Positions 8,211 to 14,342 of a DNA stretch of 25,649 nt are shown in pieces. Within the stretch, counting starts at the first letter, position 1. Every line of letters starts with the position of its first letter. The stretch lies in contig CANEWV010000001.1 in NCBI GenBank assembly GCA_947442905.1, positions 1 through 25,649 on the forward strand, in the 5' to 3' direction. A model generated the notes under the pieces. The model did no database searches. It saw nothing but the letters and a program-made list of their open reading frames with translations, and had not been told where the DNA came from. Made by a program: the position numbers and the translations under genes. Source of the DNA: Chitinophagaceae bacterium (GTDB lineage Bacteria > Bacteroidota > Bacteroidia > Chitinophagales > Chitinophagaceae).

Positions 8211-9716
8211 ATGAAAAACAAAGCACCAGAATTAACATTTAAATATCTAAAAGAAGACTTGCCTGCAGGTCTTGTTGTGTTTTTAGTAGCCTTACCTCTA
8301 TGCCTTGGTATTGCATTAGCCTCAGGAGCACCTTTATTTTCAGGAATCATTGCAGGTATTGTGGGCGGCATTGTGGTAGCACTTGCTAGTGGTTCAAACG
8401 TAAGTGTAACAGGCCCTGCAGCCGGATTAACTGTCATTGTATTAAATGGTATTAACGACCTTGGTAATTATAATTTTTTCTTATTGGCAGTTGTACTTGC
8501 TGGTATTCTTCAAATAGTACTCGGCTACTTAAAAGCGGGTGTAATTGGTTACTACTTTCCATCAAGTGTAATAAAAGGGATGCTTGCAGCAATTGGCATC
8601 ATTTTAATTTTAAAACAAGCACCTATCGCCGTTGGATATGTAAAAGGTTTAGCAACGCCTTATCATATCATGTCGATAGTAATTTCAAGTATTTCAATTG
8701 CTATTATATTAATATGGGATTTGCCATTTATTAAAAAGTTTGCAATTAGCAAATGGGTGCCTGGTGCATTAATTGCTGTAATTGTTGGGACGGGTATTAA
8801 CGAATTTATGGGCAACTACAATCCTGCCTTACAATTAGTAGATACACAATTAGTGAAACTCCCTGTAGCAAATTCGATAGGTCAATTTGCACAGCAATTT
8901 ACTTTTCCTGACCTGTCTGGATTTTTACAACCAAAAGTTTATATACTTGCTGTAACCATAGCAATTATTGCCAGTCTCGAAAGTTTATTAAGTACCGAAG
9001 CCGGCGATAAATTAGACCCGCAAAAAAGAATTACACCCACCAATCGTGAATTAAAAGCACAAGGTTTAGGTAATGTAATTTCAGGACTTATTGGAGGATT
9101 ACCCGTTACAGCCGTTATTGTCAGAACCTCTGCTAATGTGAATGCAGGTGCTAAAACAAAACTATCGGCTATTATTCATGGGGTATTTTTATTAATGAGC
9201 GTTATTTTACTAGCCTCAATTTTAAATAAAATCCCTTTGGCTTGTTTAGCGGCCGTTTTACTTGTAGTGGGCTATAAACTTGCTAAGGTTTCCTTATTCA
9301 AGCAAATGTATAAGCTTGGCTGGGAGCAATTCATACCATTTATCATTACAGTAGTTGCGATTCAATTTTCTGATTTATTAAAAGGAATTGCACTGGGTAT
9401 GATCGTAGCTATTTTTTATATTTTACGTGCAAATTTTAGAAGAGATTATTTGATTCATCACGACAAACAAAAAGAAGGTGGTGCTATCACCATTCAGTTA
9501 ACAGAGCATGTGACATTCTTAAATAAAGGTAGCTTGGCTATCAAACTATTTGAAATTGAAAACGGAACGCATGTTGTTATTGATGGAACGAATGCACATT
9601 ACATTGACCTAGATATTTTAGAAATAATCTACAATTTTAAAAATACAGCTACCGAAAAAAATATAACGCTAGAGCTAGTAAATGTTCCAGCTTTTAAAGG
9701 AAGCTTTGGGCACTAA
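8211..9716 (+). CDS. SulP/SLC26-family anion transporter with short STAS domain
   Basis: A 501-residue inner-membrane transporter. The membrane part covers about residues 15-410 and shows the SLC26/SulP hallmarks: LPAGLVVFLVALPLCLGIA near the N-terminus, VSVTGPAAGLTVIV, SLESLLSTEAGDKLDP, and GLGNVISGLIGGLPVTAVIVRTSANVNAGA. The last 75 residues (from about AITIQLTEHVTFLNKGSL) form a STAS domain with the expected VVIDGTNAHYIDLDILEII strand-helix unit; it is short, with no long C-terminal tail. Family members carry sulfate, bicarbonate, dicarboxylates or halides. No carbonic anhydrase or sulfate-assimilation gene is next to it, so the ion is undetermined. It starts 7 bases after the DinB-like gene. 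Confidence 0.95.
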   Translation: MKNKAPELTFKYLKEDLPAGLVVFLVALPLCLGIALASGAPLFSGIIAGIVGGIVVALASGSNVSVTGPAAGLTVIVLNGINDLGNYNFFLLAVVLAGILQIVLGYLKAGVIGYYFPSSVIKGMLAAIGIILILKQAPIAVGYVKGLATPYHIMSIVISSISIAIILIWDLPFIKKFAISKWVPGALIAVIVGTGINEFMGNYNPALQLVDTQLVKLPVANSIGQFAQQFTFPDLSGFLQPKVYILAVTIAIIASLESLLSTEAGDKLDPQKRITPTNRELKAQGLGNVISGLIGGLPVTAVIVRTSANVNAGAKTKLSAIIHGVFLLMSVILLASILNKIPLACLAAVLLVVGYKLAKVSLFKQMYKLGWEQFIPFIITVVAIQFSDLLKGIALGMIVAIFYILRANFRRDYLIHHDKQKEGGAITIQLTEHVTFLNKGSLAIKLFEIENGTHVVIDGTNAHYIDLDILEIIYNFKNTATEKNITLELVNVPAFKGSFGH

Positions 9717-9720
9717 GCCT

Positions 9721-9747
9721 AGAGGTATTTAATTAGCCTCTTTTTTT
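9721..9747 (+). terminator. Weak candidate terminator after the SulP gene
   Basis: AGAGG (9721-9725) can pair with CCTCT (9737-9741) around an 11-base loop, directly followed by a T run. The stem is only 5 bp. It overlaps the last codons and stop of the convergent PepSY-type gene. Weak, but placed where a terminator is expected. Confidence 0.4.
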
Positions 9748-10284
9748 ATTGCGAATAAGTTTAGGGCCATACCATAGCCAAAAGCCTGTAGTACAAAATA
9801 AAAATAAAGCGCTGCCCATAATGAGTGTGTAAGCAAGCTTTATGGGCTCTCCTTTGGTATTAAAATAAGTATCTAAATAGGAAGCGTCATGTATGTCTTC
9901 AATAAAATCTGATTTGCGCAGGTTAACCTGTAACACATTACCTGTGGCTCCATCAAGCTGAACCTCCCAATAATGTTTAGCATATACAAACTTAACAATA
10001 CCCTTATCTTTTCGAATATCGATACGGTCTAAATCAGTGGCTAACGAATTATCAAAACGCTTTAGTAACACACTGTCAGCGATTGTATGTAAAGTTGCTA
10101 TTGGTTTCCAAACTGCAAGGTTGGTAGAAGTTCCTTTAGAAGTTGCGGGCAAAAGCCATCCATTTGTATTTTTCTTCCATCCTAGTAAAACGCCAGTTAT
10201 TGCAACAACAAAAAAGAAGATAAATAAAACAGCCCCCATCAAACGGTGTACTTTTCTAAAGATTCTTAAAACAGCTACTTGCAT
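9733..10284 (-). CDS. PepSY-type two-helix membrane protein
   Basis: A 183-residue membrane protein. The N-terminus has the pattern of PepSY-associated membrane proteins, with a basic segment RIFRKVHRLMG (His13) leading into a long membrane helix at about 14-36 (GAVLFIFFFVVAITGVLLGW). A soluble segment of roughly 115 residues follows, with a PepSY-like strand pattern (WEVQLDGATGNVLQV), and then IEDIHDASYLD ahead of a second membrane helix at about 153-172 (TLIMGSALFLFCTTGFWLWYG). Related proteins are often linked to iron or heme and redox functions in Bacteroidota. The two His residues at the helix ends could be ligands, but that is inference. It converges on the SulP gene, and its upstream region is shared with the five-gene array. 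Confidence 0.82.
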   Translation of the reverse strand: MQVAVLRIFRKVHRLMGAVLFIFFFVVAITGVLLGWKKNTNGWLLPATSKGTSTNLAVWKPIATLHTIADSVLLKRFDNSLATDLDRIDIRKDKGIVKFVYAKHYWEVQLDGATGNVLQVNLRKSDFIEDIHDASYLDTYFNTKGEPIKLAYTLIMGSALFLFCTTGFWLWYGPKLIRNKKRG

Positions 10285-10381
10285 CTTTCAAAGTTAAATT
10301 AAATATGCAAGACGATAATCACAATTAATGAAGTTTACAACCCCCACAAAAAGAACCAAAAATCATCTTTTTTATCTGTTC

Positions 10382-10396
10382 AATTGTAGTACAATT
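10382..10396. promoter_or_regulatory. 15-bp palindrome upstream of the five-gene array
   Basis: AATTGTAGTACAATT is a perfect palindrome (AATTGTA, central G, TACAATT), centred 72 bases before the first start codon of the array and 105 bases from the divergent PepSY-type gene. Size and symmetry fit a dimeric repressor site. No second copy was noticed in the window, so the role is speculative. Confidence 0.4.
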
Positions 10397-10460
10397 ATTC
10401 TTAACGTGTAAATTAAGGAAATTCAAAAATAAAGTTTATTTTCAACAGAATTTAATATCC

Positions 10461-11225
10461 ATGGAAGTACATCATCACTCACATAAGCCCAAAAACTGGA
10501 AAGAATACATCACAGAATTTATTATGCTCTTTGCAGCAGTTACCCTTGGTTTTTTTGCAGAAAATTTAAGAGAGCACAGCATTATTTCGCACCGTATTGA
10601 GCAAAATAAGGTTGCCATTTTAAAAGATTTAGAAAATGATGCAGTTACAATCGATAGTCTTTTAGCAAATGAACAACTTATCATCAATAGATTTGATAGG
10701 GTAATCAATCTTTTATACTTACAAAAAAATAAAGTTATTAATGAATCTCAATTGATTGATTCCATTAAAGCATTTCCGGAAATGATTGCTGCAACATTTA
10801 CACTTTATGTAAATAATAGTTCATTTAAAAATATGCAATCTAGTGGTTTACTAAGTTATGTAGAAGAAGAGGATCTGAAAAATAGTTTATCTTATTATTA
10901 TGAAGTTGTTTTTAAAAGAATAGAAAGTAATAATGTATTTTTTGATCAAGCAGGTAAAGAGTTTGGCTCCGCATTGCCACTGGGCATTGGCTCTTATTTT
11001 AGAAAAATGAGGACTGATCAATCTAATTATGATTTAAATAAACCAAGCAACTATGTAAACTTTATGCTAAGCTTACAAGAAACAAAAAATATCTTACAAT
11101 CAGAAAAATTCATTTACGATATTCAAAAATATTACAATCAAATTTTCGTATACCAGATGGCGCTGAAAATGGCTAAAGAAGAAAATGGTAAATTATTGAA
11201 ATTATTAAAATCAGAACATTCATAA
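10461..11225 (+). CDS. Array paralogue 1 of 5: His-cluster single-pass membrane protein
   Basis: 254 residues, function unknown. The N-terminus is MEVHHHSHKPKNWKEY, a His cluster (H4, H5, H6, H8), followed by one membrane helix at about residues 17-33 (ITEFIMLFAAVTLGFFAEN) that starts with E19 and ends with E34. R37-E38-H39 follows, then a helical domain with coiled-coil character (HRIEQNKVAILKDLENDA). A second conserved block, FKNMQSSGLLSYV, lies at 122-134 and leads into LSYYYEVVFKR. The layout, including an SSG block followed by Leu and a YY pair, recalls DUF6090-type proteins of Bacteroidota (from memory, not searched). It opens the array, after a 176-bp intergenic region, and ends 1 base before the next start. 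Confidence 0.8.
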   Translation: MEVHHHSHKPKNWKEYITEFIMLFAAVTLGFFAENLREHSIISHRIEQNKVAILKDLENDAVTIDSLLANEQLIINRFDRVINLLYLQKNKVINESQLIDSIKAFPEMIAATFTLYVNNSSFKNMQSSGLLSYVEEEDLKNSLSYYYEVVFKRIESNNVFFDQAGKEFGSALPLGIGSYFRKMRTDQSNYDLNKPSNYVNFMLSLQETKNILQSEKFIYDIQKYYNQIFVYQMALKMAKEENGKLLKLLKSEHS

Positions 11226-11226
11226 A

Positions 11227-11925
11227 ATGGAAGTACACCGCCCTAAATTTTTAAAAGGATTTGTAGAAGAAGTTTTTGTTATTCTTCTAAGTATATCATT
11301 AGCCGTTGCCGCCGAAAGAATGGTAGAGCATTATGTTCATACCAAACAAGGAGAAGCAGCACTTGTAAGACTTGCAGCAGAAATGAAAAGAGACGTAGTA
11401 GATTTTAAATTTAATGTAAACATTCATAAAAATTCAGTTTTAGCGATAGATCAAATTACAGCCTGGTCTGCTGGAGATATTGAAATTAGTGACGATTCGC
11501 TTTCTATATACCTCTCTAATGCGCTTGATTATACATTTTTTGCTAGCAACACTTCAGAGTATGAATCTTTAAAAGCAACAAGCAAGCTAGCGTATATCGA
11601 AAATCATGAATTGCTATCAAAAATCATTGTTAGCTATAACCGTTACGAAGATTTTAAAATTTCTACCAATGTTGGCACCGATCTAGTTCAAAAGATATTT
11701 GCAAATCTTAGAAATAAAGTGAAATACAAATTTAGATCTATTGAAGAGCAACCGCATTACATTTTTGATGGCACAAGCATCAGACAACATTTGAAGGGAA
11801 ATCAAGAACTACTAAATTTATTACAAGAGAAAAAACTCGCTGATACCTTAGCTTTTATCTGGAACCAAAGAGGACTAGAAAGAACAAACGAATTAATTAA
11901 ACAAATAGAAGAAGAAACAAAATAA
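11227..11925 (+). CDS. Array paralogue 2 of 5: divergent member without the His cluster
   Basis: 232 residues, function unknown, the shortest and most divergent of the five. The N-terminus MEVHRPKFLKGFVEEV keeps Met-Glu-Val-His but lacks the His-rich run; the membrane helix at about 12-30 (VFVILLSISLAVAAERMVEH) lacks the TLGFFAEN wording of its sisters, though it retains an Ala-Glu near the helix end and E-H after it. The mid-block is YESLKATSKLAYI, with TS-K in place of SSG-L, at the matching position (113-125). The helix pattern VEEVFVILLSISLAV looks closest to classic DUF6090-type helices. It starts 1 base after paralogue 1, and its stop is immediately followed by the next start codon. It may be a structural partner rather than a metal-binding member; that is inference. 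Confidence 0.75.
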   Translation: MEVHRPKFLKGFVEEVFVILLSISLAVAAERMVEHYVHTKQGEAALVRLAAEMKRDVVDFKFNVNIHKNSVLAIDQITAWSAGDIEISDDSLSIYLSNALDYTFFASNTSEYESLKATSKLAYIENHELLSKIIVSYNRYEDFKISTNVGTDLVQKIFANLRNKVKYKFRSIEEQPHYIFDGTSIRQHLKGNQELLNLLQEKKLADTLAFIWNQRGLERTNELIKQIEEETK

Positions 11926-12720
11926 ATGGAAGTACATCACCACCCTCATATTCCTACACACGCAAAGCCTTGGAAAGAATATTTATTAGAAGGCTTAATG
12001 ATTTTTGTTGCGGTAACACTTGGTTATGGTGCCGAAAATGTTAGAGAGCATTATGTAGAAACAAAAAAAGCACTTATCAGTGCCAAAAATTTATACGTAG
12101 ACGTAATCAACGACTCTATCGGTTTTGCAAATACTAGAAGAAATAGAAACAAGCAAGACAGTTGTTTTGAAATCATTAATGCCCATTATAACAACAACGA
12201 GCTTGATAAAGAAATACCAGCAGTTTATGCTGCTCATGGCCATATAACAAGAAGAATGTTATACCAAATGAATAGTCTTGCATTAGATGAAGTTAAAAGT
12301 TCTGGGACTTTAAAATTTTTAGAATCAGACGAACTAAAAGCTGGCATTCAACGATATGCTAATTTAGCAGCTGGCCTTAAGTTAAGAGAACAGCGAGAAT
12401 TTGGTTATATAGATAGAATGTTAGACCCTATTTCAACTAAAAATTTTGAATTTAATTTTAATAGAGCTGCCGGAGACAACTTTAAAATTGATAGTAATAA
12501 AATAGTTGTTACAGTGCCAATTCCAGCCAATATAAAAATCATGAAAAAAGATCAATTAGATTGGGATAATTATATTGCAATTCTAGGGATGCTCCAAACA
12601 ATTAGACAATCTACCGATAAAGACTATATAGAGGGGGCGCAAGCTCAGTGTCACGAACTATTAACCTTACTTAGAAACTACCTTATAAAGCACGATGCTT
12701 TAGAAAATAACAATCATTAA
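11926..12720 (+). CDS. Array paralogue 3 of 5: His-cluster single-pass membrane protein
   Basis: 264 residues, function unknown. The N-terminus MEVHHHPHIPTHAKPWKEY has five His residues (H4, H5, H6, H8, H12), then a membrane helix at about 20-36 (LLEGLMIFVAVTLGYGAEN), with E22 at its start and E37 at its end, and VREHYVE after it. The mid-block LDEVKSSGTLKFL has SSG at residues 125-127, followed by ELKAGIQRYANL. The C-terminal part is long and differs from the sisters (IVVTVPIPANIKIMKKDQLD). It starts directly after the stop of paralogue 2 with no spacer, which favours coupled translation, and ends 2 bases before paralogue 4. Confidence 0.78.
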   Translation: MEVHHHPHIPTHAKPWKEYLLEGLMIFVAVTLGYGAENVREHYVETKKALISAKNLYVDVINDSIGFANTRRNRNKQDSCFEIINAHYNNNELDKEIPAVYAAHGHITRRMLYQMNSLALDEVKSSGTLKFLESDELKAGIQRYANLAAGLKLREQREFGYIDRMLDPISTKNFEFNFNRAAGDNFKIDSNKIVVTVPIPANIKIMKKDQLDWDNYIAILGMLQTIRQSTDKDYIEGAQAQCHELLTLLRNYLIKHDALENNNH

Positions 12721-12722
12721 AA

Positions 12723-13508
12723 ATGGAAGTACATCACGCCCATCATCCAAATCACAAGAAAAAGATTTCAGAATATTTACTGGAATTTTTTATGTTGTTT
12801 TTTGCAGTGACACTTGGTTTCTTTGCTGAAAACTATAGAGAACATAGTATTATAGAACACCGCATGCAAGAAAATTATGCTGCCATTATTGTTGATTTAG
12901 AACAGGATAACTTAAAAATAGATAGCATTTTTACAGAGGCAAAAAACGGCATCAACTTAATTACTTTATCGCATGTGTTGTATAAGTACAAAACAGGAGG
13001 CTTTACTGAAAAAGATCTCTTGGATAGTGTCTACAATATTAAAACGATTCCAAGCTATACGACGCTATTTGTTAACAATACGACGTTTAAAAATATGCAG
13101 TCTAGTGGTTTACTTAGCTATGTTACTGATAAAGATATAAAAACCGGTTTATCTTATTATTACGAAGTGTTATTTAAGAAATTAAATGATAATAATAAAC
13201 TTTTTGATGATGTAGGAAATAATTATTTAGATAAATACTTGATTTTTAATCAAGGGGCAGGTACAAGAAAATTTTTTCCTGAAATGTATAAAGATATTAG
13301 TCCTGAAAATGGATTTGCAGATCCAAAAGAATATCGAAAATTTTTAATGAGTCTCAAATCTACAAAATCTATTCTCACGTCAGACGATTTTGTGTCTGCC
13401 ACGAATGTATACATATCTAGGTATTTTGGTTATCAGCGCATACTTAACACAGTAAAAGCAAACAACAATAAATTAATCCAGCAATTAAAAGCGCAACTAG
13501 AACACTAA
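12723..13508 (+). CDS. Array paralogue 4 of 5: His-cluster single-pass membrane protein, close to paralogue 1
   Basis: 261 residues, function unknown. The N-terminus MEVHHAHHPNHKKKISEY has His at 4, 5, 7, 8 and 11. The membrane helix is at about 19-35 (LLEFFMLFFAVTLGFFAEN), with E21 and E36 bounding it and YREH after. The mid-block FKNMQSSGLLSYV lies at 122-134, identical in wording and numbering to that of paralogue 1, and LSYYYEVLFKKL follows as in paralogue 1. These two are the closest pair although two other members separate them. It starts 2 bases after paralogue 3 and ends 11 bases before paralogue 5. Confidence 0.8.
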   Translation: MEVHHAHHPNHKKKISEYLLEFFMLFFAVTLGFFAENYREHSIIEHRMQENYAAIIVDLEQDNLKIDSIFTEAKNGINLITLSHVLYKYKTGGFTEKDLLDSVYNIKTIPSYTTLFVNNTTFKNMQSSGLLSYVTDKDIKTGLSYYYEVLFKKLNDNNKLFDDVGNNYLDKYLIFNQGAGTRKFFPEMYKDISPENGFADPKEYRKFLMSLKSTKSILTSDDFVSATNVYISRYFGYQRILNTVKANNNKLIQQLKAQLEH

Positions 13509-13519
13509 TCAACATTTAA

Positions 13520-14281
13520 ATGGAAGTACATCACGCACACCACCCGGCACACAAGAAAAAATGGTCAGAATATTTACTAGAATTTTTCATGTTGTTTTTT
13601 GCGGTAACGCTAGGTTTTTTTGCTGAAAATGTAAGAGAACACCAGATTGTCATTGAAAGAAAAAATCAGAATTTACAAGCCATGGTGCAGGATTTAAAAA
13701 GAGATTCTGCTCAATTAGAACATAGAATTGTAGAGTACACAAAAGCAATTAGAACATTTGAAAATTTAAAGTACGCATCTTATCAGTACCACAATAAATT
13801 AATGAATGAACCCGACTTTATTAATTATGTAACCAATCAATACGATTCATCAAATATTGGTGATAGCTTTTTCTCAAACAATTCGGCTTATAAAAACACC
13901 ATTGCTACAGGTAGTTTAAGTGTAATTGAGTCTTTGCCTGTCAAACAATTGATTGCAGAATATTATGAAGAGCTCAGTGTAAAACTTTCTGATAACAATA
14001 GAAATTTAGATGATGAACTCAATGAATACATTCGTACCGATATGCAAATTGGGAATTCTATCAATTCTGAAGTGACTAAAAGTTTATCTAAACTAACACA
14101 CCAACAAGTACTAGAAGATCATAAAAAAAATCCGGCTTTTAAAGCCGCCATATTAAGCCCAACCTTTACCATCCACACCAACAAATTTGAAATGAGGTGC
14201 GATTATTACTTATACCTGCTCAAACGGTTCTTACAAGTAAACAAAGCCCTTTTGCATGAGTTAGAACTTGAAAAGGTATAG
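13520..14281 (+). CDS. Array paralogue 5 of 5: His-cluster single-pass membrane protein
   Basis: 253 residues, function unknown. The first 41 residues are nearly the same as those of paralogue 4: MEVHHAHHPAHKKKWSEY, the helix LLEFFMLFFAVTLGFFAEN, then VREH. The rest has diverged: the mid-block is YKNTIATGSLSVI (124-136), with TG-S-L in place of SSG-L-L, followed by AEYYEELSVKLSDNN. The middle part is rich in charged helical sequence (RKNQNLQAMVQDLKRDSAQ). An almost constant N-terminal anchor with a changing outer domain suggests that the anchors interact with each other or with a common partner. It is the last member; 60 bases follow to the next gene, including a long hairpin. Confidence 0.8.
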   Translation: MEVHHAHHPAHKKKWSEYLLEFFMLFFAVTLGFFAENVREHQIVIERKNQNLQAMVQDLKRDSAQLEHRIVEYTKAIRTFENLKYASYQYHNKLMNEPDFINYVTNQYDSSNIGDSFFSNNSAYKNTIATGSLSVIESLPVKQLIAEYYEELSVKLSDNNRNLDDELNEYIRTDMQIGNSINSEVTKSLSKLTHQQVLEDHKKNPAFKAAILSPTFTIHTNKFEMRCDYYLYLLKRFLQVNKALLHELELEKV

Positions 14282-14300
14282 CATTGATTTTTTAAAGGAT

Positions 14301-14342
14301 TAGCTTATATTTAAGTATTCATTAATATTTAAATATAAGCTA
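14301..14342 (+). promoter_or_regulatory. 19-bp hairpin ending on the start codon of the DUF5107-TPR-GH16 gene
   Basis: The arm at 14301-14319 (TAGCTTATATTTAAGTATT) pairs with 14324-14342 (AATATTTAAATATAAGCTA) around the loop CATT. All 19 positions pair, 18 by Watson-Crick and one by G-U (14315 with 14328). The last base of the right arm is the A of the ATG at 14342. In RNA it would cover the whole ribosome-entry region; in DNA, the outer 14 bp form a perfect inverted repeat that could bind a protein. No T run follows, so it is not an intrinsic terminator. The structure is read directly; the role is inferred. Confidence 0.65.

Larger units (their letters stand above)
10461..14281 (+). repeat. 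Tandem array of five paralogous genes
   Basis: Five consecutive genes on one strand encode homologous proteins. Each starts with the DNA ATGGAAGTACA, at 10461, 11227, 11926, 12723 and 13520. Gaps between them are 1, 0, 2 and 11 bases. The conserved N-terminal block and the block at residues 115-135 keep the same distance from the start in all five. Outside these blocks the proteins have diverged strongly, and conserved parts differ at many synonymous positions, so the duplications are not recent. Confidence 0.85.

Noticed and set aside
10289..10296. Perfect -7 box TAACTTTG on the minus strand just ahead of the PepSY-type gene
   Set aside because: It ends only 4 bases before the start codon and has no TTTG at the proper distance upstream, so it would imply a leaderless transcript; not called as a promoter.
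10461..14281. Repeated gene starts as a sign of a CRISPR-like or mobile repeat array
   Set aside because: The repeated DNA is coding and explained by gene duplication; repeats are hundreds of bases apart and no transposase or cas gene is present.
14301..14342. The long hairpin as an intrinsic terminator of the five-gene array
   Set aside because: It has very few G-C pairs and no T run after the stem; it overlaps a start codon, so a leader or operator role is more plausible.
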